Under the pieces are notes generated by a model, which did not search any database, was not told the DNA's origin, and saw nothing but the letters and a program-made list of their open reading frames with translations. Shown here one piece after another: positions 34,116 through 44,629 of a stretch of DNA of 51,621 nt (the stretch's first letter is position 1; each line of letters opens with the position of its first letter). The position numbers and the translations under genes were made by a program. The DNA comes from Caldilineaceae bacterium. Lineage in GTDB: Bacteria; Chloroflexota; Anaerolineae; Caldilineales; Caldilineaceae. The stretch spans positions 1-51,621 of the forward strand of contig JAJDZJ010000104.1 of NCBI GenBank assembly GCA_022824685.1, given 5' to 3'.

Positions 34116-34637
34116 CAAGAGGTTGTCGGCGACGGCGCGCCGCAGAATAGGGTCGAAGGCATCCTGGGTTGGGGGCGCCAGGACGAGGAAATGGCGAAAG
34201 AACGTAGCATGTCGGCTCCTGTTCGGAAGGGGGCGCGCAGGGGATTCGCAATGACTGCTCCATGTCGCGACTGCGATCGAGAAACCGGATATACGGACAT
34301 TCAGGGGAAGCTGAGTCATGTTCATAGACGGAAGCGCGCGTGAAGGGGGATGAGGTATGAATGAGGCAACGGCGCTCGCTTCACGCAGGGAAACCGGCCG
34401 CCTGATGCGTAGACGATTTGATAAGGACACATCTGCTGCCATGACCCGCCAATTGGCGGCCCCCCCACACAAGGGAAGCCGCTTTCGGCTGACCGCCCAG
34501 AAGCAGGGGAGGCGGGGGGAATGAAATAGGGCTTCGTGAGTTTCGATTGGCAAGGCAATTTGCGTGCTGTCTGGTCGGGCGATGATACTCGGATTCCGGC
34601 TCAAAAAAGGCGGCTTCCGCGAATTAGCTTACTTGGG

Positions 34638-34643
34638 TATAAT
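34638..34643 (+). promoter_or_regulatory. Consensus -10 box TATAAT before the DHH phosphoesterase gene
   Basis: A perfect TATAAT stands 104 bases before ATG 34747. The -35 position (TTCCGC at 34615-34620, 17-base spacer) is weak. This argues that the upstream part of the long open frame is promoter and leader, not coding. Confidence 0.45.
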
Positions 34644-34746
34644 ACCCCCGCCCCGCATGATATCCGCCTATTGTCTGTATACTCTCCAGGCAATTGAGAT
34701 TACGGTTAAGTGGGCCAATGGACAAGTTATGGAAGAGACCTTAACC

Positions 34747-36072
34747 ATGGCGCTCTCGCTACCGGACGACTTTGGCGCCCGGCGGCGGAGCGTTTCGGAA
34801 AAGAGAGTTCAGCAGATCATTGAGCAGGCGGAGGGGAAGGAAAACCTCCTTATTCTGATGCACAATGATCCGGATCCTGACGCGATTGCGAGCGCGCGCG
34901 CATTAGAGGAAATGTTGCGCATCTATGCGCCGGCCACGCGTGTGACGCTGGGACACGGCGGCATAATCGGTCGATCCGAAAACCTCACGATGGCCCGTCT
35001 GATCATGCCGCACGGGGTGCGAATTTCGCAACGGAACGCGGGGGAGGAGATTAGCGCGTATGACGGTGTCATGCTGGTCGATACCCAGCCTGTTGCGGCG
35101 AATCATCTGCTGTGGAGCACCGACCTTCCTCGTGAGGATGTCCTGGCCGCGATCGATCATCATCCTCCGCGGCGCAGCCGGTTGCGGGCCAAAGTCCACG
35201 ATGTGCGTCCAGAGGTAGGCGCGTCCTCCACGCTGCTTTGCGAATATCTGGCTGTGGCCGAAGTGCCGATCGACCCGGAATTGGCGACCGCTCTCTTTTA
35301 CGGGATCAAGTCGGACACGCTGGGTCTTAGCCGGCACACATCGAGTTTGGACATTTGGGCCTACTCGACATTGCGCCACCTTGTTCAAACTGATCTCCTG
35401 AACAAGATTGAGCATGTACAGCTTCCCCGCACATACTTCCGCAGCATCAGCGACGCGTTAGCCAACACAACAATCTATACTGTTTCGCTTCCGAGCGCCG
35501 TCGATGAGGAAGATGACGAAGAGAGTGAGGAGGTCTTGGACGCGGACGATCCGGAAGGATACAGGGCGGATCTGGAGCGATTCGATCTCGACATCATTGC
35601 GCTCTCGCGCATGCTCGCCCCCGGCGCATCCGGTCCACCGTCTCAGCCACAGGATGAAGCCGCGACCGGGGAAGAGGCAGATGGGGCTGGCGACGCGGAA
35701 GAAGAGGCAGGCGACATCGCGGTCAGTCTGCTTTTTGATATGCCGCGGCCGGATATGGCGGCGGAGGTGGCGGATCTGCTGATGCGCATGGAGAATGTCT
35801 CATGGGTCGTCTGCCTGGGAATCTATGGAGACCAGGGGGTGATGTCGGTACGCGCGGCGGATTCAAACGCCAGGGCCGGGCGCCTGGTACGAAACGTTGC
35901 GGGCAGAAACGGTTCCGCCGGCGGGCACAATACAATTGCCGGTGGGCGTATCCATCTTCCGGACAAGACGCCGGCCGAGCGGATTGCCGAGCTGCACGCT
36001 TTGGTGCCCCGTTTTCTCAAAGAGTTGGGCGCAGGCGATGATATGGGCGTCCCTCTTCTGGAGGCAGAATAG
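34747..36072 (+). CDS. DHH/DHHA1 phosphoesterase (oligoribonuclease/pAp-phosphatase-like) with acidic insert
   Basis: The protein is about 441 residues long from ATG 34747 (441 codons plus stop); ATG 34729 is also possible, and GGAAGAG nine bases upstream favours 34747. Metal motifs are LMHNDPDPDAIASA near the start, MLVDTQP, and the DHH signature AAIDHHPPRR. A C-terminal DHHA1 half contains GRNGSAGGHNTIAGG, the GGGH-type substrate motif. NrnA-like enzymes degrade short RNAs or pAp. An unusual highly acidic, Pro/Gly-rich insert (SAVDEEDDEESEEVLDADD and later EEADGAGDAEEEAG) separates the two domains. The gene is followed by a 100-residue protein gene and the mevalonate decarboxylase gene on the same strand. 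Confidence 0.87.
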   Translation: MALSLPDDFGARRRSVSEKRVQQIIEQAEGKENLLILMHNDPDPDAIASARALEEMLRIYAPATRVTLGHGGIIGRSENLTMARLIMPHGVRISQRNAGEEISAYDGVMLVDTQPVAANHLLWSTDLPREDVLAAIDHHPPRRSRLRAKVHDVRPEVGASSTLLCEYLAVAEVPIDPELATALFYGIKSDTLGLSRHTSSLDIWAYSTLRHLVQTDLLNKIEHVQLPRTYFRSISDALANTTIYTVSLPSAVDEEDDEESEEVLDADDPEGYRADLERFDLDIIALSRMLAPGASGPPSQPQDEAATGEEADGAGDAEEEAGDIAVSLLFDMPRPDMAAEVADLLMRMENVSWVVCLGIYGDQGVMSVRAADSNARAGRLVRNVAGRNGSAGGHNTIAGGRIHLPDKTPAERIAELHALVPRFLKELGAGDDMGVPLLEAE

Positions 36073-36118
36073 CGTTCGATTGACCCCCTGCAGGTAAGCC
36101 GCGAGAAGGAGATGCTTG

Positions 36119-36421
36119 ATGCCGATCAGCGCCCCATCATTGGGAGACGAGGAAGACCGCCGCGATCCCCGCTTTCAGGATGACGATCTATATGAGTCAG
36201 AAAGTCTGACGTTTCCTGGGCTGACGCCCAGCCAAGCTGAAGCCGTTTTGAAGCGGCTGGGGGCGGGGGTGGTTGAGAAGCTGGCGCTGGTTGAGGGCAT
36301 AGGGTGGCAGGCGCGCATCGAGCCGGTCCAAGGCGGCGTGGAGATCCATTTCCGTGCGCATGACGAACTGATCGATGACCTGTTGCGTCGATGTGAACAG
36401 CAGGCAGAACGAGAAGCGTGA
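36119..36421 (+). CDS. Hypothetical 100-residue protein coupled to the mevalonate decarboxylase gene
   Basis: ATG 36119 has AAGGAG seven bases upstream. The product starts [20 protein letters not shown], is acidic in the first 30 residues, then has [20 protein letters not shown] and [20 protein letters not shown]. Its TGA overlaps the GTG start of the next gene by four bases (GTGA), a sign of translational coupling. I recognise no family. The helix-strand content suggests a small folded regulator or adaptor. Confidence 0.65.
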   Translation: MPISAPSLGDEEDRRDPRFQDDDLYESESLTFPGLTPSQAEAVLKRLGAGVVEKLALVEGIGWQARIEPVQGGVEIHFRAHDELIDDLLRRCEQQAEREA

Positions 36422-37548
36422 TTGGCGGTCGCGCAACTCGTTCGCTGTTTGAACGCAAGGCCACTTGCCGCGCCGGCAGCAACATTGCATTTATCAAGTA
36501 CTGGGGGGGCGCCGAGGTCGCAACAGTGCAGGCCGGTGACCAGCCGCCGGTTCGCGGTGAAGGCTTGAACATCCCACTCAACAACTCAATCAGCATGACC
36601 CTGGCGGACGCGCATACGACTACCACGGTCGCGTGGGAGGACAGCGCCAACCTGCCAGAGGATACGGTTGCCATTGACGGCGTGCAGCTGAAAGGGTCTG
36701 CCGCGGAGCGAGTTGTCGCCCACCTCGACCGGTTGCGGGCGCTTGCCGGCGTCTCCGACAAGGCCCGCGTTGTCAGCCGGAACAATTTTCCGATGGCATC
36801 GGGTATCGCGAGCTCGGCCAGCGGGTTTGCCGCGCTGACGGTGGCCGGCGCGGCGGCGCTGGGTCTGCGGTTGGACGCCACGCGGCTGTCCGCGGTGGCC
36901 CGCCGGGGGAGCGGCTCGGCCAGCCGCAGCCTTTTCGGGGGGGTTGTCGAATGGGAGCGGGGATGGGGAAGAGGGGAGAGTGAAGGAGGGAGCGGAGGGG
37001 CGCCGTTTCTCAGGCTAGACTCTGCGCTGCTCGATTCTCGGAGTGTGGCCCATCAGATGTATGACGAGAGGCACTGGGCGCTGCGGGACGTGATCGCCAT
37101 TGTCAGCGCCGGGGCCAAGCGGGTCAGCAGCAGCAGCGGGCACCGATTGGCGGCGACAAGCCCCTTAAACGCGGCGCGCACGGCGTGCGTCGGGGCGTGG
37201 CTGGAGACGGTGCGGCGCGCCATCGCCGAACGCGATATTTCGCTGCTGGGGCCGGTCCTGGAAGCGGACGCGCTGGCGATGCACGGCGTGATGATGACGA
37301 GCGAGCCGAGCCTGCTCTACTGGCAGCCGGGCACGCTGGAGGTGCTGCACGCGGCGCGTGCCTGGCGCGAAGAAGAGGGCGTCCCGGTCTATTTCACGAT
37401 CGACGCGGGGCCGAACGTGCATCTCATCTGCGAGGCGGACGCTGCGGCCGAGGTGGAGCGGCGTGTCAGCGCGCTGCCGGCTGTGCGGCGGGTGCTGACG
37501 AGTGGACCCGGGGCGGGGCCGGAGTTGTTGGATGGGCACTTGTTCTGA
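36418..37548 (+). CDS. mvaD: Diphosphomevalonate decarboxylase (or phosphomevalonate decarboxylase)
   Basis: The 376-residue GHMP protein begins with [12 protein letters not shown] (Lys27 conserved), followed by LNNSISMTL and the ATP loop [15 protein letters not shown] (126-140). [15 protein letters not shown] (165-179) and [12 protein letters not shown], with the catalytic Asp at 329, come later. The enzyme makes isopentenyl diphosphate from mevalonate diphosphate. The usual IKYWGK reads IKYWGG here. Chloroflexi are known to use a phosphomevalonate decarboxylase plus isopentenyl phosphate kinase, so the monophosphate could be the substrate. A Gly/Glu-rich insert lies near 180-195. Start GTG 36418 overlaps the preceding stop. 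Confidence 0.85.
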   Translation: MIGGRATRSLFERKATCRAGSNIAFIKYWGGAEVATVQAGDQPPVRGEGLNIPLNNSISMTLADAHTTTTVAWEDSANLPEDTVAIDGVQLKGSAAERVVAHLDRLRALAGVSDKARVVSRNNFPMASGIASSASGFAALTVAGAAALGLRLDATRLSAVARRGSGSASRSLFGGVVEWERGWGRGESEGGSGGAPFLRLDSALLDSRSVAHQMYDERHWALRDVIAIVSAGAKRVSSSSGHRLAATSPLNAARTACVGAWLETVRRAIAERDISLLGPVLEADALAMHGVMMTSEPSLLYWQPGTLEVLHAARAWREEEGVPVYFTIDAGPNVHLICEADAAAEVERRVSALPAVRRVLTSGPGAGPELLDGHLF

Positions 37549-38179
37549 CGGACAAGAGGGAAAGCTGTCGGCTGCCCGGTTGCCCGTGGCGGGGGGAGCC
37601 GACAGCTCAACATCGCTCGCGGGAGCGGGTCAGGCTTCTATGTGAAATGTCGCGACCGGCGCCCATTCGCGACGAGAAGGGCCGCTGCGTGACGTGATCC
37701 GGCGGCGCCGCGGCTTCCTGGACGGGGTCGCACTGCGAGTGGCCGGACGCCAGCCTGCCTCGTTCTGCGGCTGCTCTGAACGGGACCTTGCCCAAACAGT
37801 CCTTCAGCGGCGGTTGCGCGTACGGTTCTCTTCTTCCCCGGCGGGCGCGAATTCCCGAAATCGTGTACAATATGCGAATCTTGCCGGGCCTGGCCTGCCG
37901 GGGCTTTGCTTGCAGCCGCAGTTGGCAGCAGCGCTCTACTGGCCTGGCTACTTTGTGGTCGATAGCCTGCCGGGCCACCGGCACGCAGAAGGAGAAGCAG
38001 GAGATGCCCACCAACTGATCGTTTGCCACTGTAGAGGGAATTGTCGCCATTGGAGGCCGTTTTTGCCTCGAGGCGGCAAAAGCCGACTGGAATTGTTCCA
38101 TTGTACAGCGTTAGCCTTCAGCGGGCACGATGATTTCCCCCCAATTTGGATGAACGCTGTGAAAGGCGCACTTAGATAG
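37549..38179. other. Intergenic region, 631 bases
   Basis: This is one of the longest gaps in the window. It begins with a strong hairpin (37563-37607) and, 100 bases before hflX, has a second smaller one, TTTTGCC/GGCAAAA at 38061-38081. Open frames in both directions are rich in Arg, Cys and Pro without ribosome sites. A TACAAT at 37866-37871 lacks a partner -35. A structured RNA is possible but not shown. Confidence 0.45.
37563..37607. terminator. Long hairpin after the mevalonate decarboxylase gene
   Basis: AGCTGTCGGCT (37563-37573) pairs perfectly with AGCCGACAGCT (37597-37607) around a 23-base GC-rich loop, starting 15 bases after the stop codon. There is no T-run, so it may be a terminator, an mRNA 3'-end stabiliser or a REP-like element. 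Confidence 0.5.
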
Positions 38180-39625
38180 ATGTCAGAAAGTCAACACGAA
38201 AACCGTTCAGGCGGCCTGACGGTCGTCGATGATTTCACCGGCGCGGCCGAGGGCGGCGTCAGCGTCGTTGTGCGCGATGACCAGGGGCTGATTCTGACCG
38301 ACAAGCCGGAAGAAGAGGCTGTTCTGGTTGGCGTCAGCCTGGCCGGTCAGCCCGGCATCCTCTCGATGGATGACTCGCTTAGCGAACTGGCTCTGCTGGC
38401 CGCGACCGCGGGCCTGGAAGTGCGGGGAGAGATGACCCAACGGCTTCAACACCCGCACCCGGCAACCTTTATCGGCGCCGGCAAATTGGGCGAACTGAAG
38501 ACGTTGATCCTGGAGCTGGGCGCGAATGTCGTGATCTTCGATGAGGAGCTCTCGCCGCGCCAGCAACGCGAAATTGAGCGGGTTCTTGGGCAGGACGTGA
38601 AAGTGATCGACCGCACCGCCCTGATCCTGGATATTTTCGCCCGCCATGCCAAGACCAAAGAGGGCGCGGTGCAGGTAGAGCTTGCTCAGTATGAGTACCG
38701 GCTTCCCCGGCTCACCCGGGCGTGGACCCACCTGGCGCGGCAGGCCGGCGGGCGCGCGGGCGGCGCCAGCGGCGGGGTCGGCGTGCGCGGACCGGGCGAG
38801 ACGCAGTTGGAAGTCGACCGGCGCGAGATCGGCCGCCGCATTGCCCATCTCAAGCGGGAGTTGGAGGAGGTACGCCAGCACCGCGATCGTTACCGGCAAC
38901 GCCGCCAGAAATCCACGACGCCGGTCATTGTCGTGGTTGGTTATACGAATGCAGGGAAGAGTACGCTTCTGAACGCGGTCAGCGATGCCAGCGTTCTGGC
39001 CCAGGACCAGTTGTTTGCCACCCTGGACCCGACCACCCGGCGCGTCGAGCTGCCCAGCGCGCGCACAGCCCTGTTCACGGATACGGTCGGTTTCATTCAG
39101 AAGCTGCCCACGGCGCTGGTGGCCGCGTTTCGGGCAACTCTGGAAGAGATCACGGAGGCTGACCTGCTGCTGCATGTGGTGGATATCTCTCACCCCAACG
39201 CGGATGAGCAGGTAAGCGCGGTGGAAGAGATGTTGGAAGAACTGGATGCGGGCGCTAAACCGCTGGTGACCGCGTTGAACAAGACGGATCTGCTCCACCC
39301 CGAGGGAAAAGAGGATCCCTACCTTGCGGCACAGTTGCGCAACGCTCTGCAGGAGTATCCTTCGCCTGTTCAAATAAGCGCTCGGACAGGAGAAGGCATT
39401 CCCGAACTGCTGGCCGCGGTGGATGGCAAGTTGCAGGAAACGATGACGGCGTTGCGGCTGCTGCTGCCTTACAGCAAAGGCGACCTGGTTGCCCTGATCT
39501 ATGAGCATGGTCGTGTGGAGCGGGAGGAGTTTACCGAGGATGGAACGCTGATTGAGGGCAGGCTGCCGCCCCATCTGGTCAGCCGTGTAAAGGCGTGGAG
39601 CGTGGCGGAGGCTGGGAGCCGCTAA
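38180..39625 (+). CDS. hflX: GTPase HflX
   Basis: The 481-residue protein has the HflX-specific N-terminal domain, with FIGAGKLGEL and VIFDEELSPRQQREIE, and the glycine-rich linker GGVGVRGPGETQLE (198-211). The GTPase domain shows G1 GYTNAGKST (254-262), G2 TLDPTTR (281-287), G3 DTVG (301-304) and G4 NKTD (367-370). HflX is a ribosome-splitting factor that rescues stalled or heat-damaged ribosomes. About 35 extra residues precede the normal start of the domain and look disordered. It is flanked by hairpins and appears to be a single-gene unit. Confidence 0.95.
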   Translation: MSESQHENRSGGLTVVDDFTGAAEGGVSVVVRDDQGLILTDKPEEEAVLVGVSLAGQPGILSMDDSLSELALLAATAGLEVRGEMTQRLQHPHPATFIGAGKLGELKTLILELGANVVIFDEELSPRQQREIERVLGQDVKVIDRTALILDIFARHAKTKEGAVQVELAQYEYRLPRLTRAWTHLARQAGGRAGGASGGVGVRGPGETQLEVDRREIGRRIAHLKRELEEVRQHRDRYRQRRQKSTTPVIVVVGYTNAGKSTLLNAVSDASVLAQDQLFATLDPTTRRVELPSARTALFTDTVGFIQKLPTALVAAFRATLEEITEADLLLHVVDISHPNADEQVSAVEEMLEELDAGAKPLVTALNKTDLLHPEGKEDPYLAAQLRNALQEYPSPVQISARTGEGIPELLAAVDGKLQETMTALRLLLPYSKGDLVALIYEHGRVEREEFTEDGTLIEGRLPPHLVSRVKAWSVAEAGSR

Positions 39626-39640
39626 TCAGCAGCAAAGAAG

Positions 39641-39677
39641 GCCGGGCCGCGCGCCGAAGTTCCGTGGGCGGCCCGGC
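39641..39677 (+). terminator. GC-rich hairpin after hflX
   Basis: GCCGGGCCGC (39641-39650) and GCGGCCCGGC (39668-39677) form a perfect 10-base stem with a 17-base loop, 15 bases after the hflX stop. No T-run follows, so termination is probable but not certain. Confidence 0.55.
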
Positions 39678-39716
39678 GGTTATCGACCCGAAAAGAAACG
39701 GAAAGCCGTAGACAAG

Positions 39717-40688
39717 ATGAGCAAACCCACAGTTGTTGTGACCCGCCAGTTGCCGCAGGCGGCAATTGCGCCGATCCTGGAAAGATGTGAAGCCCGCTAC
39801 TGGGACAGCGAAGAGCCAATCGGGCGCGATACGCTGCTGGATTGGGTGCAGGGCGCGGACGGGCTCTACTGTCTGCTGACGGAGTCGATCGACGATGAGC
39901 TGTTGGACGCGGCAGGACCCGGGTTACGGGTTGTGGCCACGATGTCGGTCGGATACGATCACGTGGATGTGGCTGCGCTGCGCCGGCGGGACATTCCGCT
40001 GGGGAATACGCCGGGCGTATTGACCGAGACAACCGCGGAACTGGCGCTGGCCCTGCTACTGGCGACGGCTCGGCGCCTGCCGGAAGGCACGCGCGCCGTG
40101 CAGAGCGGGAAGTGGCCCAGTTGGAGACCGATGTGGTTGACAGGCCGCGACATTCACGGGAGCACGGTCGGGCTGGTGGGCCTGGGTCGCATCGGCGCCG
40201 CCTTTGCGCGTATGCTGGGCGGCTTTGGCTGCCGCATTCTGTATACCGGGCCGAGAGAAAAGCCGGAAGCGGCGCGAGAGGTGGGCGCGACATTTGCGCC
40301 GATGGACAGGCTGCTGCAGGAGAGCGACTATGTGGCGGTTCATTGCCCGCTTAACGACCAGACGCGCTCACTGTTCAGCGTTGAGGCGTTCCGCAAGATG
40401 AAGCCGACTGCGGTCTTCATCAACACCAGTCGCGGCGGGGTCGTCGACCAGGAAGCGCTCTACGACGCGCTGACGCAGGGCGAGATCGCGGCCGCCGGAC
40501 TGGACGTCACCGACCCGGAACCTCTGCCCGCGGATCATCCGCTGGTCTCGCTGGAAAACTGCGTCATTTTGCCCCACATTGGCAGCGCCACGGTCGCTAC
40601 GCGCACGAAGATGGCTGTGATGACAACGGAGAATCTGCTCGCCGGAGTCGAGGGACGTCCGCTGCCGAATGCGGTCGAGTTGTCATAG
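39717..40688 (+). CDS. D-isomer-specific 2-hydroxyacid dehydrogenase (glyoxylate/hydroxypyruvate reductase type)
   Basis: The 323-residue protein has the family NAD motif VGLVGLGRIGAAFARML (155-160 core) and the catalytic trio Arg239 (NTSRGG), Glu268 (DPEPL) and His287 (PHIGSAT). TMSVGYDHVDVAAL and GNTPGVLTETTAELALALLL are typical of GyaR/GhrB-like glyoxylate and hydroxypyruvate reductases. It would reduce a 2-oxo acid with NAD(P)H, in serine or glycolate metabolism. The gene stands between two hairpin/repeat regions, 91 bases after hflX. Confidence 0.92.
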   Translation: MSKPTVVVTRQLPQAAIAPILERCEARYWDSEEPIGRDTLLDWVQGADGLYCLLTESIDDELLDAAGPGLRVVATMSVGYDHVDVAALRRRDIPLGNTPGVLTETTAELALALLLATARRLPEGTRAVQSGKWPSWRPMWLTGRDIHGSTVGLVGLGRIGAAFARMLGGFGCRILYTGPREKPEAAREVGATFAPMDRLLQESDYVAVHCPLNDQTRSLFSVEAFRKMKPTAVFINTSRGGVVDQEALYDALTQGEIAAAGLDVTDPEPLPADHPLVSLENCVILPHIGSATVATRTKMAVMTTENLLAGVEGRPLPNAVELS

Positions 40689-40694
40689 CGGCGC

Positions 40695-40731
40695 AGAATG
40701 TGGGAAAGCAGAGCGTTCAGAGAATGTGGGA
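40695..40731 (+). repeat. Two direct copies of AGAATGTGGGA upstream of the citrate synthase gene
   Basis: AGAATGTGGGA occurs at 40695-40705 and 40721-40731, 26 bases apart, in the 131-base gap before gltA. Identical 11-mers at this spacing could be tandem regulator sites or a decayed duplication. Confidence 0.5.
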
Positions 40732-40819
40732 GAGTGACACAGGTTCCGCAACTGTGGTGTACAGTAACTGAAAAGACCTGCAACGGTTAGGCAACCGAAC
40801 TGAAAGGGATGTCCCGGCA

Positions 40820-42109
<1,290 letters not shown>

Positions 42110-42146
42110 CTTCAAGAAGGCGCTGTCGGGCGCAACGGGGCGGGGG

Positions 42147-44627
42147 TCATGAGAGGTCGCCGTGCCCCTGCCAGAACTTCTCCACTTTCTTCCGCACCGC
42201 AGGACAGTCTCTGAGTTCAGGGTCTTGGCGCAAGAGGTCTTGGGCAGCCTCCTGGGCCAGATGCAATGTATTCACATCGCTGAGGTTGGCCAACTTCAGT
42301 TCCGGCAGCCCGCTTTGTCGCGTACCGAGAAAGTCCCCGGGGCCCCGCAGTTCCAGATCCTTTTCCGCCAGAACAAATCCGTCCGTCGTTTCCTCCAGCG
42401 CCTTGAGTCGTTCGGCCTGCGAGTCGGCTTTCACGCTGCTGATGAGCGCGCAGTAGCTTTCGTGCTTGCCCCGGCCCACACGGCCGCGAAACTGGTGCAG
42501 TTGCGCCAGACCGAAACGTTCGGCATCCTCAATCAGCATCAAGGTGGCGTTGGGAACGTCCACGCCTACTTCGACCACACTCGTGCTGACCAGAATATCG
42601 AGTTCGCCGGCGGCGAAGGCGCGCATCACCTCGTCCTTTTCGGAGCCCTTGAGACGGCCGTGGAGGAGCCCGACGCGCAGATCGGGGAAGATCTCCTTGC
42701 GCAGACGGGCATGGGCGTCCACCGCTGCGCCGACATCCAGCGTTTCACTCTCTTCAACGAGTGGATAGATGATATAGCCTTGGCGGCCGTCACGCACCTG
42801 CCGCCGCAGAAAACTGTAGAGGCGTTCCCGATCCGTGGGCTGGAACCGCTTGGTTTTGATCGGCGTCCGGCCCGGGGGCATTTCGTCGATGACACTCACG
42901 TCGAGGTCACCGTAAACGGTGAGCGCGAGACTGCGCGGGATGGGCGTGGCGCTTATAACGAGCAGGTGGGGGACGGCGTTCCGCCCGCCCTTGTCGCGGG
43001 CGGCTGCCCGCTGGCCGACGCCAAAGCGGTGCTGCTCGTCGACCACGACAAAGCCGAGGTTGGCGAACTCCACATTCTCCTGAATGAGCGCGGTGGTGCC
43101 GACCACAATTTGAATGCTGCCGTCTGCCAGGCCGGCGAGAGCGGCTTCCCTTTCCTGCCCGGTCACGCGCCCGGTCAGGAGAGCGACATGCGGCGCTTCG
43201 GCGCCGGCTAGCCGGACGTTTTCCAGCAGGTTGCGCAGCCCGCGACAGTGCTGCTCCGCCAGGATCTGGGTGGGCGCCAGCAGGGCGGACTGGAAGCCGT
43301 TGGATGCGGCGATCAGCATGGCCCCGGCGGCCACCACGGTCTTGCCGCTGCCGACGTCGCCTTGCGCCAGGCGGCTCATCGGCACGCTCCGCTCCATATC
43401 CCGCTGCAGTTCATCCAACGTCCGCTGTTGGGCGCCGGTCAGGGCAAAGGGCAAGGCAGACCGAAAGTCTGCTAAGAGTTCGCTTTCAACGGACATTGCC
43501 GGAGCGCTGAAATGCTGGATTTCCTCCCGGCGGCGCTGCACGCCGAGCTGAAGGTAGAAGAAATCATCGAAGATAATGCGATTGCGGGCGTTTTCAAGTT
43601 TCTCCGGTGATTCGGGAGCGTGAATCTGTCGCAGTGCATCGGCCAGGGGAACCAGATTGTACTTGCCGCGAAGCGACTCCGGCAGGGGATCCTGAAGCGA
43701 TGGCAGCGCCTGTTTCAGGGCCAGCTTCACCTGTCTGCTGACATCGCTGCTACGCAGACCGGCGGTCAATCCGTATACGGGTAATATCGGTCCTTCTCTG
43801 ATGACGCTGGAACCGATCTCTTCGAAGATTGGATTTTCCAGCGTTTTGTGCCCCATGTAGAGTCCGACAACGCCGCTCAGGCGGTACGTCTTGCCGACCG
43901 TCAAACGTTTCTTTAGCCACGATTGATTCCACCAGCTGGTTCGAACCGTGCCGCTGCCGTCATTGAATATGGCCTCCAGAATCTCCTTCTTATAGGCATA
44001 TTTGCGCTCGCTGAACCCTTTCAGATTGGCGACAACCGAGAGGCTCTCCCCCTCTTCGACATCGGCGATGGGGCGCACGCGGCTGTAGTCATCGTAGCGA
44101 TGGGGCAGATGCCAGATGAGGTCGGCAACGGTCTCAATGGCGAGGCGTCTGTACTGTTCCGCTCTCTTTGCGCCGATTCCCTTCAAGAAGGTAATCGGCT
44201 CTCCCAGTATATCGGGAGGAGTGGTGGCGCCAGTTGCGGCCGGGGGTTGTTGCCGCTCCTGCTGGGGCGGCGACTTGGGCTCTCCTTTTCTTCTGTCTCG
44301 CGGCGCGGCTGCCGTTGTCTGGCGGACGGCTGCGCGACCGAGCTGGTCTACGTTTTCGAGAGCCGGGTCGGGGGGCGGCAGTTCGTCCAACAGGGTGATC
44401 AGAGAGTTCAGCAGCCGCGCTCGTTCATCGGTTTCGGCGTCGGCATAGTGTGACAGCCGTTCGACGATTTCCTGCAACAGCCCGGGCTGGACTTCCTCGG
44501 CTCTGGCGTCAGCCGCCCAGCGATCGCAGAAGGCGGCCACCCCGCCGGCGAAGGCCCTTTCACGCCAGTTGGTCTGGACCTCCAGGTTCAGTAGATTGCG
44601 CAATCGCGTCAGGGCTCTTTCAGCCAT
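42147..44627 (-). CDS. recG: ATP-dependent DNA helicase RecG
   Basis: The 826-residue protein has the RecG wedge/OB domain (GIGAKRAEQYRRLAIETVADLIWHLP-type start, then SVVANLKGF). Helicase motif I is GDVGSGKT (423-430) and motif II DEQH (530-533), with FRGRVGRGKHESYC near the C-terminus. RecG remodels stalled forks and Holliday junctions. Relative to E. coli (693 residues) it carries about 130 extra N-terminal residues, partly helical and partly a Pro/Gln-rich linker, as in several deep-branching phyla. ATG 44627 follows the degV stop by two bases, so the two genes are translationally coupled. Confidence 0.95.
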   Translation of the reverse strand: MAERALTRLRNLLNLEVQTNWRERAFAGGVAAFCDRWAADARAEEVQPGLLQEIVERLSHYADAETDERARLLNSLITLLDELPPPDPALENVDQLGRAAVRQTTAAAPRDRRKGEPKSPPQQERQQPPAATGATTPPDILGEPITFLKGIGAKRAEQYRRLAIETVADLIWHLPHRYDDYSRVRPIADVEEGESLSVVANLKGFSERKYAYKKEILEAIFNDGSGTVRTSWWNQSWLKKRLTVGKTYRLSGVVGLYMGHKTLENPIFEEIGSSVIREGPILPVYGLTAGLRSSDVSRQVKLALKQALPSLQDPLPESLRGKYNLVPLADALRQIHAPESPEKLENARNRIIFDDFFYLQLGVQRRREEIQHFSAPAMSVESELLADFRSALPFALTGAQQRTLDELQRDMERSVPMSRLAQGDVGSGKTVVAAGAMLIAASNGFQSALLAPTQILAEQHCRGLRNLLENVRLAGAEAPHVALLTGRVTGQEREAALAGLADGSIQIVVGTTALIQENVEFANLGFVVVDEQHRFGVGQRAAARDKGGRNAVPHLLVISATPIPRSLALTVYGDLDVSVIDEMPPGRTPIKTKRFQPTDRERLYSFLRRQVRDGRQGYIIYPLVEESETLDVGAAVDAHARLRKEIFPDLRVGLLHGRLKGSEKDEVMRAFAAGELDILVSTSVVEVGVDVPNATLMLIEDAERFGLAQLHQFRGRVGRGKHESYCALISSVKADSQAERLKALEETTDGFVLAEKDLELRGPGDFLGTRQSGLPELKLANLSDVNTLHLAQEAAQDLLRQDPELRDCPAVRKKVEKFWQGHGDLS

Positions 44628-44629
44628 TT

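Larger units (their letters stand above)
34021..34746. other. Intergenic region between divergent genes, about 725 bases
   Basis: The region separates the DUF3500 gene (minus) from the DHH phosphoesterase gene (plus). It contains a promoter for each. The long minus-strand frame across 33996-34604 has no ribosome site and is rich in Arg, Pro and Ser, though the part around 34085-34200 reads somewhat protein-like (LAPPTQDAFDPILRRAV) and could be a gene relic. Nothing else is recognised. Confidence 0.5.

Noticed and set aside
33996..34604. A 202-codon minus-strand frame in the gap before the DHH gene
   Set aside because: It has no ribosome site, low-complexity stretches and overlap with the DUF3500 start. 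Only a short part looks protein-like, so it is at most a relic.
38207..39574. A 455-codon minus-strand open frame opposite hflX
   Set aside because: It mirrors the hflX gene and has shadow-like composition (Arg, Gln and His rich). hflX has all GTPase motifs.
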